16,093 bases of DNA, from positions 1 through 16,093 of the forward strand of contig JAFGIE010000071.1 of assembly GCA_016929775.1 (NCBI GenBank), written 5' to 3'. The stretch comes from Anaerolineae bacterium (GTDB taxonomy: Bacteria > Chloroflexota > Anaerolineae > JAFGEY01). Below the pieces are notes generated by a model. It saw only the letters and a program-made list of their open reading frames with translations. It searched no databases and had not been told where the DNA came from. Within the stretch, counting starts at the first letter, position 1. The number at the start of each line of letters is the position of its first letter. This document shows positions 6,836 to 13,971 of the stretch, in pieces. The translations under genes and the position numbers were made by a program.

Positions 6836-8893
6836 ATGTCCGATCGAGTGGCGTCGCCACCAGTAGCCAAACGCGTGCCTGTGCGCCTGGAGACGCACGG
6901 GCACGTGCGCGTGGACCCCTACTACTGGCTCAAGGATCGCCAGGATCCCGAGGTGATCGCCTACCTGGAGGCGGAGAACGCCTACACCGATGCGGTGATG
7001 GCGCATACCGAACCGTTCCAGGAGGCGCTGTTCGAGGAGATCAGGGGCCGGATCAAGCAGACGGACATGTCTGTCCCCTATCGCATGGACGACTATGTGT
7101 ATTATACGCGATGGGTGGACGGTCAGGAGTACCCGATCTACTGCCGGAAGCGCGATCTGCCCGACGCGCCGGAAGAGGTCCTGATCGACGTCAACGAGCT
7201 GGCAGTGGGGCACGAGTTCGTCTCCGTGGGGCGATTCGCCGTTAGCGCTGGACAGGACCTGCTGGCGTATCCCGTGGACACGGTTGGGCGGCGGTTCTAC
7301 ACGATCCGATTCAAGGACCTGGCAACGGGCGCGGTGCTCGAGGACGTCATTCCCGACGTGACCGAGAACATTGCCTGGGCTGAGGACAATAAGACATTGT
7401 TCTATACCAAGCAGGACCCGGTCACGCTGCGCTGGCACCAGATCTACCGGCACGCGGTGGGTACGGACCCGGCGGATGACGTACTGGTCTACGAGGAAGC
7501 CGACGAGACGTTCTACGCCTACGTGTTCAAGACCCGCTCCAAGGGATACATGGTGATCGACTCTGCGCAGACGTTGACCAACGAGGCGCGCTGCCTGCCG
7601 GCAGGGGACCCGGAGGGCGAGTGGAGGGTGTTCGCGCCGCGGGAGCGAGGTCACGAGTACAGGATCGATCACCTGGGCGAGCACTTTTACGTGCGCACCA
7701 ACGACCGGGCCAAGAACTTTCGGTTGATGAGGGCGCCGGTCGGCAACACGGACCGGGCGCAGTGGGAAGAGGTGATCCCGCACCGGGACGACGTGTTGCT
7801 GGAGGGTTTCGAGCTCTACCGAGACCACTTGGTGGTGGTGGAGCGCAGGCAGGGGCTGGTCCAGATCCGGATCCGTCCGTGGGTGGGGGGCGAGGAGCAC
7901 TATCTCGACTTTGGCGAACCGGCTTACCTGGCGTATCCGAGCGACAACCACGACCTGGACACGACCACGCTGCGCTACACGTACACGTCGATGACGACGC
8001 CCAGGTCGGTCTATGACTATGACATGGTCACACGTGAGAAGGCGCTGCGCAAGCGCGAGGAGGTGTTGGGGGGATTCGACTCGGCAAACTATAGCACGGA
8101 GCGGCTCTCAGCGATCGCCGGGGACGGCAGCGCGGTGCCGATCTCGGTCGTCTACCGCGAGGGTACGGCGCGTGACGGGAGCGCGCCGCTGCTGTTGTAC
8201 GGCTATGGCTCCTACGGGAACAGCATGGACGCCACGTTCGACCCAAACCGGGTCAGCCTGCTGGACCGCGGCTTTGTGTATGCGATTGCCCACATCCGGG
8301 GCGGCGAGGAACTGGGGCGACGTTGGTATGAGGATGGCAAGCTGCTCAACAAGGTGAACACGTTCGCCGATTTCATCGCCTGCGCCGAGCACCTCGTAGC
8401 GGCGCACTATACGCGCCCGGACCGGCTCTTTGCCATGGGCGGCAGCGCGGGGGGATTGCTCGTGGGCGCCGTGACGAACATGCGGCCTGACTTGTTCAGA
8501 GGTGTGGTCGCGCTCGTGCCCTTTGTCGACGTCGTCACGACCATGCTCGACGACAGCATCCCGCTCACGACCTCCGAGTACGACGAGTGGGGGAATCCGA
8601 ACGACCAAGCCTACTATGAGTACATGCTCTCCTACTCGCCCTACGACAACGTCGAGGCCAAGGACTACCCTGCCCTGCTGGTGATCACCAGCCTGCACGA
8701 CTCGCAGGTGCAGTATTGGGAGCCAGCCAAGTGGGTCGCCAGGCTGCGCGCGACCAAGACCGACGCAAACCAGGTCTTGCTCCGGACCAAGATGGAAGCT
8801 GGGCATGGCGGCGTCTCGGGTCGCTACAAGCGATATAGGGAGGCGGCGCTGATCTATGCCTTCCTGCTCGACTTGGTCGGGATCCACGGGTAG
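6836..8893 (+). CDS. ptrB: Oligopeptidase B, S9A serine peptidase (685 aa)
   Basis: A cytoplasmic prolyl-oligopeptidase-family enzyme that cleaves short peptides after Arg or Lys. The N-terminal part has the family pattern DPYYWLKD at about 24-31. A seven-bladed beta-propeller (about 75-410) that screens substrate size follows, then the alpha/beta-hydrolase domain. The catalytic triad is Ser537 in GGSAGG, Asp622 in LHDSQV and His657 in GHGG. As I recall E. coli OpdB it is S532, D617 and H652, the same spacing shifted by five. The S1 acidic pair E576/E578 of enterobacterial OpdB would correspond to E581 and D583, so basic P1 preference is kept with one Glu-to-Asp change. Length matches the family (about 686). 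The start is ATG 6836 after GGAGGG at 6823-6828; upstream in-frame starts run into the cytochrome gene. No signal peptide is seen. Confidence 0.93.
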   Translation: MSDRVASPPVAKRVPVRLETHGHVRVDPYYWLKDRQDPEVIAYLEAENAYTDAVMAHTEPFQEALFEEIRGRIKQTDMSVPYRMDDYVYYTRWVDGQEYPIYCRKRDLPDAPEEVLIDVNELAVGHEFVSVGRFAVSAGQDLLAYPVDTVGRRFYTIRFKDLATGAVLEDVIPDVTENIAWAEDNKTLFYTKQDPVTLRWHQIYRHAVGTDPADDVLVYEEADETFYAYVFKTRSKGYMVIDSAQTLTNEARCLPAGDPEGEWRVFAPRERGHEYRIDHLGEHFYVRTNDRAKNFRLMRAPVGNTDRAQWEEVIPHRDDVLLEGFELYRDHLVVVERRQGLVQIRIRPWVGGEEHYLDFGEPAYLAYPSDNHDLDTTTLRYTYTSMTTPRSVYDYDMVTREKALRKREEVLGGFDSANYSTERLSAIAGDGSAVPISVVYREGTARDGSAPLLLYGYGSYGNSMDATFDPNRVSLLDRGFVYAIAHIRGGEELGRRWYEDGKLLNKVNTFADFIACAEHLVAAHYTRPDRLFAMGGSAGGLLVGAVTNMRPDLFRGVVALVPFVDVVTTMLDDSIPLTTSEYDEWGNPNDQAYYEYMLSYSPYDNVEAKDYPALLVITSLHDSQVQYWEPAKWVARLRATKTDANQVLLRTKMEAGHGGVSGRYKRYREAALIYAFLLDLVGIHG

Positions 8894-9012
8894 GGGCGCC
8901 AAATGCCAACCGGGGGCGCGCAGGCGAGGCGCGCCAACCCGCGTTGTGCGTCCCTGGCTCTGTGGAGGCAGGGGCCTACACCGCGACGAAGGTGCAGGGA
9001 GGTGGCAAGTTG

Positions 9013-9825
9013 GTGAACAAGATCGTGCTCTCGATTCTGCTCATAGTTGGTGGGGCTACCGTGTTTGTGTTTGGCGCGCCGTGGTACGATGTCTTTCCGA
9101 CGAACGGCAGCCGCGTCTACTATCTGGTGCTCACGCTGTTCTGGCTGATCGTGTCTCTCGTGCTCAAGCGGATGTGCAGACCGGAGCGCTACTGGCAGGC
9201 AGCCTATGCGCTCTTTTGTGCCTCCGCCCCGCTGCTTTGTACCAGCACCGGCATCCTGAACCTGCATCGGGAGGGCATGGATCCGGTGCGCTTTCTCGCG
9301 CTGGACAAGCTGTCCCAGTTCCTGTACGTCGTCCCGCTCGTGATCGTCCTGGCTCTACTTGCCGGTCGGGACCTCGGGTCGCTCTATATCGCCGCGGGCA
9401 GGCTGCGGCAGGGGCTTACCTTTGGCCTGATCTCATTCGTGGGCTTTGCCGCGGCTGCCATCTTTCTCAATCTGCGGGCTCCCGCCCTGGCGACCTTGCG
9501 CGCCGGGATTCCGTGGGTGCTGTTGTTCGTATTTGCCAACGCGATCATGGAGGAGCTGTGGTTCAGGGCGCTGTTCCTCAAGCCCTACGAGGCATTGGTG
9601 GGGCGGACCGCCGCCATTGCGGTCACGGCGCTCTTGTTCGGCGCTTCGCACGTCAGCGCCACCTATGCCTTTCCAGGTGGGCCAATCGTGTATGGCCTGG
9701 TGGTCGTGGGGCTGGGCGTGGTCGGCGCCTATGCGATGACCAAGGACAAGGGACTGATCGGTCCTGTGCTCTTTCACGCCGGCTATGACTTGATGATCAT
9801 GGTCCCGATTCTCAACTCGCTGTAG
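9013..9825 (+). CDS. CPBP (ABI/Rce1-like) family intramembrane metalloprotease (270 aa)
   Basis: A multipass membrane protein of the CPBP family (Pfam Abi). Family members include CAAX prenyl proteases and bacterial proteins linked to bacteriocin self-immunity; most bacterial members lack a known substrate. About seven or eight hydrophobic segments are visible. The conserved motifs are complete: E180-E181-x3-R185, F209-x3-H213, and H255 with D259, so it should be catalytically active and bind zinc within the membrane. The start is taken at GTG 9013. TTG 9010 gives a better 7-base distance from AGGGAGG (8996-9002) and adds one residue. A longer open frame from 8944 has a poor N-terminus. It follows ptrB by about 120 bases and precedes a VOC gene by 57 bases. 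No bacteriocin gene is near, so immunity is not supported by context. Confidence 0.85.
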   Translation: MNKIVLSILLIVGGATVFVFGAPWYDVFPTNGSRVYYLVLTLFWLIVSLVLKRMCRPERYWQAAYALFCASAPLLCTSTGILNLHREGMDPVRFLALDKLSQFLYVVPLVIVLALLAGRDLGSLYIAAGRLRQGLTFGLISFVGFAAAAIFLNLRAPALATLRAGIPWVLLFVFANAIMEELWFRALFLKPYEALVGRTAAIAVTALLFGASHVSATYAFPGGPIVYGLVVVGLGVVGAYAMTKDKGLIGPVLFHAGYDLMIMVPILNSL

Positions 9826-9882
9826 GGCGGTGGGGGTTGCCACGCGCGTTCAGGATCACCAGAGGGGCAGGGAGGTCGCGAG

Positions 9883-10332
9883 ATGGATCAGGATGCGCAG
9901 GAAACGCCCAATGTCCAGCAGGTCGTGCCCTTTCTCCGCGTGTCGGACATGGAGGCATCGTTGCACTACTACATCGATGGCCTCGGGTTCACGATGACCA
10001 TCAAGTGGATCGACGAGGGCAAGATCCGCTGGTGCTGGCTGGAACTTGGGGGCGCGGCGCTGATGCTCCAGGAGTTCCGTCAGGAGGGGCACGACTCCTG
10101 GGCGCCTGCAGTCAAGGTGGGGGAGGGCGTTTCGATCGTCTTCATCTGCCAAGATGCGCTCGCGATCTATCGCGAGATCACGTCCCGTGGGATCGAAGCC
10201 ACGCGCCCCACCGTCGGCAACGGGATGTGGAACTTGATGACGCAAGACCCGGACGGGTACTGGATCGAGTTCGAGAGCATCACAGATGTGCCGGAGGGGA
10301 CAGAGCTGCCGGTGGATGAGGGAGCTGTGTAG
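9883..10332 (+). CDS. VOC superfamily (glyoxalase/bleomycin resistance-like) protein (149 aa)
   Basis: A small cytoplasmic protein of the vicinal oxygen chelate fold, which covers glyoxalase I, dioxygenases and antibiotic-binding proteins. Two paired beta-alpha-beta-beta-beta modules fit residues 13-78 and 88-132. Family signatures are FLRVSDMEASLHYY at 17-30, DGLGF at 32-36, and D122-P-D-G-Y-W-I-E129-F near the end. E129 sits where the last metal ligand normally lies. The first ligand position, near residue 15, has no His or Gln/Glu in the usual place, so metal binding may be partial or absent and the activity is unclear. The start is ATG 9883 with AGGGAGG seven bases upstream. It follows the CPBP gene in the same direction and may share its transcript. 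Confidence 0.82.
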   Translation: MDQDAQETPNVQQVVPFLRVSDMEASLHYYIDGLGFTMTIKWIDEGKIRWCWLELGGAALMLQEFRQEGHDSWAPAVKVGEGVSIVFICQDALAIYREITSRGIEATRPTVGNGMWNLMTQDPDGYWIEFESITDVPEGTELPVDEGAV

Positions 10333-10356
10333 GACACGCATCCCTGCCGCTTGGGG

Positions 10357-10386
10357 GGCACGCGTGCCTCGTGAATCGCTAGCGAT
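10357..10386. promoter_or_regulatory. Two 12-bp palindromes upstream of panB
   Basis: GGCACGCGTGCC (10357-10368) and ATCGCTAGCGAT (10375-10386) are each perfect palindromes, centred 18 bases apart. They lie between the VOC stop and the panB ribosome binding site. They may be operator half-sites or, for the first, a short terminator stem (extendable by two pairs). No clear -10/-35 pair was found near them, so the role is open. Confidence 0.3.
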
Positions 10387-10418
10387 CTATCCTGACCACA
10401 TTGACGAAGGAGAATGAC

Positions 10419-11273
10419 ATGCCAGAAGGACGGAAAAAGGTGACGCTGGGCACGCTGTTTGGCAAGATGGAGGCGGGCGTGCCGATCACGATGCTCACGT
10501 GCTATGACTATCCCACTGCCTACCTGATGGAGGAAGCCGGGATCGACATCCTGCTCGTGGGTGACAGCCTGGGGATGACGATCCTGGGCTATGACAGCAC
10601 GCTGCCGGTGACGATGGAGATGATGATCCCGCACGCGCAGGCGGTGCGCCGCGGCGCGCCAAACGCGTGGCTGATCGGCGACATGCCATACATGACGTAC
10701 CAGCCCTCGATCGAGGCGGCGATCCGCAACGCGGGCCGATTCATGGCGGAGGCGGCGTGCGATGGCATCAAGCTGGAGGGCGGCGCCGAGATCGCCGACC
10801 GGGTCGAGGCGGTCGTCAAGGTGGGCATCCCGGTCATGGGCCACCTGGGCCTGACGCCGCAGAGCGTCTCAGCGCTGGGTGGGTTCCGGGTGCAGGGGCG
10901 GGGCGCGCTGCAGGCGAAAAAGATCGTGGACGACGCCAAGGCGCTGGAGGAAGCAGGCGCCACGGCGATCCTGCTTGAAATGGTGCCGGCGCGGGTATGC
11001 AAGCTGATCACCGAGCGCGCTGGGGTCCCGATCATCAGCCTGGGCTCGGGGCAGGACGCACACGGACAGCTGTTGATCTTTCACGACATGTTCGGGCTCT
11101 ATCCCAAGTTCACGCCGCGCATGGCGCGCGTGTATGGCAACGCGGGCCAAGTGATCCTCGACGGGCTCAAGCAGTACGCAGAGGACGTGACGACGCGCGA
11201 CTTTCCGCAGCGCGAGAACTGGTTCACGATGAAAGATGAGGCGTACGAGGACCTGCTCAAGCTGCTCGGCTAG
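10419..11273 (+). CDS. panB: 3-methyl-2-oxobutanoate hydroxymethyltransferase (284 aa)
   Basis: This enzyme transfers a hydroxymethyl group from 5,10-methylene-tetrahydrofolate to alpha-ketoisovalerate, giving ketopantoate. It is the first committed step of pantothenate and coenzyme A synthesis, in the cytoplasm. The TIM-barrel family motifs are all present. Mg-binding D49 lies in LLVGDSLGM, D88 in LIGDMPYMTY and E120 in KLEGG. GHLGLTPQS follows, and the likely catalytic E187 is in LLEMVPA. Length is near the usual 260-285. The start ATG 10419 follows GAAGGAG at 10406-10412; a TTG at 10401 in the same frame overlaps that site and is rejected. No panC, panD or panE is adjacent, so the pathway is split. 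The gene ends 25 bases from the end of the convergent PHP gene. Confidence 0.95.
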   Translation: MPEGRKKVTLGTLFGKMEAGVPITMLTCYDYPTAYLMEEAGIDILLVGDSLGMTILGYDSTLPVTMEMMIPHAQAVRRGAPNAWLIGDMPYMTYQPSIEAAIRNAGRFMAEAACDGIKLEGGAEIADRVEAVVKVGIPVMGHLGLTPQSVSALGGFRVQGRGALQAKKIVDDAKALEEAGATAILLEMVPARVCKLITERAGVPIISLGSGQDAHGQLLIFHDMFGLYPKFTPRMARVYGNAGQVILDGLKQYAEDVTTRDFPQRENWFTMKDEAYEDLLKLLG

Positions 11274-11298
11274 TTCGCCCGTCGGGGAGAAGACGCCG

Positions 11299-12123
11299 CT
11301 AGCGGACAGCGCGCGAGAGCAGTGGGCCCAGTTCGAGGTCCCGGAGGTAAGCCTCCGGTTGACCGAGGGCTCGCGCCGCAAAGCCGCCGTGGCAGTCCGA
11401 CCCGGCGGTGATCAGGAGGCCACGCGCGCGCGCAAAGGCGATCAGCCGGTCGGTCAGGGCCCGGTCGTGGTAGGGCGAGTAGCACTCGAGGCCATCTAGG
11501 CCCAGGGCGATCAGCTCGTCGAGCATGCCCAGATCGTCGCCGCGCACGCTGTACCCGGGGTGGGCGCAGATCGCGATGCCCCCAGTGCGGTGGATGGTCG
11601 AGATCACCTCGTCGGGTGGGGCAAAAGGGGGCATGACGAGGGCCATGTCGCCGCTGAACAGCCGCCCGTAAAAGTCTGCGACGCTGGTGCAGAATCCACG
11701 GTCGATGAACAGGGAGAGCGCCTTCCACCCGCCGCGCGGCGGGTCGTGTTCGTAGCGGTCATAGTCGTCCATGCTGATCTCATAGCCGGCAGCGATCAGC
11801 TTGCGGATCGACTGGCGGTCGATCTGTTCCATCGTCTCTCGGTTGCGGGCGAGCAGGTCCAGCAACTGCGCATCCTCGGGCACGATGTCGTAGCCCAGGA
11901 TGTGGAACAGATAGTCGTGGAGCGTGGTCGAGATCTCGACGGCGCGCAGGAAGGCGAGACCGGCGCCGGCGGCGTGCGCCTCGGTGGGGCGCACGTGGTC
12001 GATGGTGTCGTGGTCGGCGATCGCAAAGAGCTCGATCCCCTCGCGGCGCACCTGGTCGACGACTTGCTCGGGTGACCAGCGACCGTCGGAGGCGCTGGTG
12101 TGGATGTGCAGGTCGACGCGCAT
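11299..12123 (-). CDS. PHP-domain phosphoesterase, RNase AM/YciV-like (274 aa)
   Basis: A metal-dependent phosphoesterase of the PHP family. The full trinuclear site is visible: H6-I-H8, D13, D37-H38-D39, E63, H74, H188 (AHPGY), and D243-x-H245 (GSDCHG). The insert at about 90-180 fits the YciV/Rnm subgroup. Those members act as 3',5'-nucleotide bisphosphate phosphatases and, in E. coli, as a 5'-to-3' RNA-trimming exonuclease. That function is inferred from overall pattern and length (E. coli about 290 aa); histidinol phosphatase is less likely because its hallmark layout is absent. The start ATG at 12123 lies five bases after the aldolase stop, so the two are coupled in one transcript. The C-terminus faces panB across 25 bases with no obvious terminator hairpin. 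Confidence 0.87.
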   Translation of the reverse strand: MRVDLHIHTSASDGRWSPEQVVDQVRREGIELFAIADHDTIDHVRPTEAHAAGAGLAFLRAVEISTTLHDYLFHILGYDIVPEDAQLLDLLARNRETMEQIDRQSIRKLIAAGYEISMDDYDRYEHDPPRGGWKALSLFIDRGFCTSVADFYGRLFSGDMALVMPPFAPPDEVISTIHRTGGIAICAHPGYSVRGDDLGMLDELIALGLDGLECYSPYHDRALTDRLIAFARARGLLITAGSDCHGGFAARALGQPEAYLRDLELGPLLSRAVR

Positions 12124-12128
12124 GGCGG

Positions 12129-12746
12129 TCAGGTCCCCTGCCGGCGGTACGTCTCTGGTTCCTCGTCGTACCCCCCCAGGAGCTGGACCATGATCAGGCT
12201 CTCGGCGCCCTTTTCGATGATCTCGGCAAAGTCGAGCGCCTGGCGGAGGTCTTGGCCTACCGCAAGGGCGCCGTGGTTCTTGAGTAGGATGGCCCGGTTG
12301 TGCGGCCCAAGACAGGCAACCGCGACCTCGGCGAGCGCCATCGAACCGGAGGGGGCGTACTCGGCGAGGGGCACCGGCCCACCCAGGTAGTACGTGATCT
12401 CGCCCAGCGCTGCGGGGATGCCGCAGCGCATCCTGCTGGCGGCGACCGTGGTCGCGTAGGGGGAGTGCGTGTGCACGATCGCCTCGACGTCCGGACGCGC
12501 CAGGTAGATCAGGCGGTGCATGTTGTGCTCGATCGAGGGAGCGTGCGCGCCAGAGACGTGGCGTCCCTCCCAGTCGACCAGGGCTAGGTCAGCGGGCTGG
12601 ATGTCCTCATAGTGCAAGCCGCTGGGCTTGATATAGAAGCCCTGTCCATCGGCGGTGCGCACGCTGACATTGCCAGCGGTATAGACGGTCAGGGCGCGGC
12701 GCACCATCTCTCTGCAGGCCCACACAAGCTGTTCTCTACGGTCCAT
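12129..12746 (-). CDS. Class II aldolase/adducin family protein, FucA-like (205 aa)
   Basis: A zinc-dependent sugar-phosphate aldolase of the fuculose-1-phosphate/ribulose-5-phosphate epimerase fold. The zinc ligands H92-T-H94 (HTHSPY) and H158 (KNHGAL) and the catalytic acid E73 (SIEHNMH) are present, nearly matching E. coli FucA (E73, H92, H94, H155 from memory). Early motifs TAGNVSVR (23-30) and IKPSGL (39-44) form the phosphate pocket. It should split a ketose-1-phosphate to dihydroxyacetone phosphate plus an aldehyde. The actual sugar is unknown: fuculose, rhamnulose, or 5-deoxy/methylthio-ribulose-1-phosphate from 5'-deoxyadenosine or MTA salvage are options. No fucose isomerase or kinase is present, which argues against a fucose operon. 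It is the first gene after the strong minus-strand promoter, with a G-rich ribosome binding site (AGGGGGA) just upstream. Confidence 0.87.
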   Translation of the reverse strand: MDRREQLVWACREMVRRALTVYTAGNVSVRTADGQGFYIKPSGLHYEDIQPADLALVDWEGRHVSGAHAPSIEHNMHRLIYLARPDVEAIVHTHSPYATTVAASRMRCGIPAALGEITYYLGGPVPLAEYAPSGSMALAEVAVACLGPHNRAILLKNHGALAVGQDLRQALDFAEIIEKGAESLIMVQLLGGYDEEPETYRRQGT

Positions 12747-12783
12747 AGGATCCCCCTGTCAGTGGAGTAGCGTGGACGGAGCG

Positions 12784-12812
12784 ATTATAGGCTACGCCCA
12801 CAGCGCTGTCAA
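12784..12812 (-). promoter_or_regulatory. Consensus sigma-70 promoter of the aldolase-PHP operon
   Basis: Read on the minus strand, TTGACA (12812-12807) and TATAAT (12789-12784) are both perfect consensus with a 17-base spacer. Transcription would start near 12777 and leave about 30 bases before the aldolase ATG. This is the strongest promoter match in the window and suggests high or constitutive expression. Confidence 0.75.
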
Positions 12813-12820
12813 ACGTTGAC

Positions 12821-12849
12821 TTGGCCCGCGCCCATCCCCATGCTATAAT
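12821..12849 (+). promoter_or_regulatory. Extended -10 promoter of the prs-mtaB-dNK operon
   Basis: TTGGCC (12821-12826), a 17-base spacer and a perfect TATAAT (12844-12849) preceded by TGC form an extended -10 promoter. The expected transcript starts near 12856, about 70 bases before prs. Its -35 is eight bases from the -35 of the minus-strand promoter, so polymerases at the two sites would compete. Confidence 0.7.
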
Positions 12850-12926
12850 CGAGGAGACGGTGCGTCGGTAGGCAGGCAGTTGGGCCCGCCGGACTAGGGC
12901 AGGACACTGGTGGAGGAGGACCGGGC

Positions 12927-13928
12927 ATGCTAGATGCCGATGTATTGGAGCAAGAAAAGATGCGGAACATTCGCATCTTTAGCGGGAGCGCGCACCGGGA
13001 ACTGGCCCAAGAGATCTGTGACTCGATCGGCGTGCCGCTGCTTCCCTCTGTGACACGACACTTTAGCAACGACTGCCTGTACGTGCACCTGGGCGTCAGC
13101 GTGCGCGACAAGGAGGTGTTCATCGTCCAGCCCCTCTCGCCGCCGGTGAACGATCACCTGATGGAGCTGCTGATGATGGTGGACACGGCGCGCCACGCCT
13201 CGGCGCACCGGATCCACGCCGTGATCCCGTACTATGCCTACGCGCGCACAGACAAGAAGGACGAACCGCGGATCTCGATCGCGGGGCGGTTGGTCGCCGA
13301 TATGCTTCACACGGCGGGCGCCGATCACGTGATCACGATGACGCTGCACTCGCCGCAGGTACACGGCTTTTTCCTCATGCCAGTCGATCACCTGACCGCA
13401 GAGTCGGCGTTCATCAACCACTTCCGCCACGAGGACCTGCGCAATACGGTTGTGGTCTCGCCCGACATCGGGCACGCCAAGCGCGCCGCCAAGCTCGCAC
13501 GTGCGCTCAATGTGCCGCTGGCGGCGGCGAACAAGGAACGGCTGACCGACGAAGAGGTCGCCGTCTCGGCGATCATTGGCGACGTGCGCGGCAAGGACGT
13601 GATCATCCACGATGACGAGGTCGCGACGGCGGGCACTCTGGTCAAGGTGATCGAGATGCTCCTCGAGCAGGGGATCGGTCGCCTCAAGATCGCGTGCACG
13701 CACGGGGTGTTCAGTGGGCCCGCGATCGAGCGCCTGCGCGAGATCCCCGAGATCGACGAGATCGTGACGACGAACACGGTGCCTCGGTCCGACGACAAGT
13801 GCCTCCCGAACATGACGGTGCTCTCTGTGGCCTCGATCTTTGGCGAGGCGATCCGCTGCAACACCCTCGGGCGGTCTGTGGGCAGGTTGTTCGCGTTCTG
13901 GTTGGACGAACCACCGTCGTACGATTGA
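12927..13928 (+). CDS. prs: Ribose-phosphate pyrophosphokinase, variant subfamily (333 aa)
   Basis: PRPP synthase makes 5-phosphoribosyl diphosphate from ribose 5-phosphate and ATP for nucleotide, His, Trp and NAD synthesis. Family motifs are clear: IFSGSAHRELAQEI near 16-29, PYYAYARTDKKDEPRISIAG near 100-119, and TLHSPQVHGFF. The flexible-loop K203 and R205 match the classical K/R pair, and the PRPP loop is D229-D-E-V-A-T-A-G-T237. The classical loop has Asp (or Ser) where A233 sits, and the segment HFSNDCLYV replaces the usual RFSDGE. I recall the same DDEIATAG-type loop from a second Prs subfamily in Actinobacteria and Chloroflexota, so it is probably active but may differ in allosteric control. 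The start ATG 12927 follows GGAGGAGGA (12912-12920); an internal ATG at 12960 is possible but less well supported. First gene of its operon. Confidence 0.92.
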   Translation: MLDADVLEQEKMRNIRIFSGSAHRELAQEICDSIGVPLLPSVTRHFSNDCLYVHLGVSVRDKEVFIVQPLSPPVNDHLMELLMMVDTARHASAHRIHAVIPYYAYARTDKKDEPRISIAGRLVADMLHTAGADHVITMTLHSPQVHGFFLMPVDHLTAESAFINHFRHEDLRNTVVVSPDIGHAKRAAKLARALNVPLAAANKERLTDEEVAVSAIIGDVRGKDVIIHDDEVATAGTLVKVIEMLLEQGIGRLKIACTHGVFSGPAIERLREIPEIDEIVTTNTVPRSDDKCLPNMTVLSVASIFGEAIRCNTLGRSVGRLFAFWLDEPPSYD

Positions 13929-13971
13929 TGTTGGGCGCAAGCGGACCGACGGCGAAGGGCGAGGGGATGCA

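Noticed and set aside
6689..7951. 420-codon minus-strand open frame opposite ptrB
   Set aside because: It has no domain and its composition is that of an antisense shadow of the oligopeptidase.
9013..9825. CPBP protein as bacteriocin immunity
   Set aside because: No precursor peptide, modification enzyme or dedicated exporter is near it.
11296..11305. CCGCTAGCGG palindrome at the panB/PHP convergence as a terminator
   Set aside because: It has no loop and no T-run, so it cannot form a useful terminator hairpin.
12930..13940. 336-codon minus-strand open frame opposite prs
   Set aside because: It covers prs exactly in reverse, has repeated His/Arg/Asp-rich sequence and no ribosome binding site of note.
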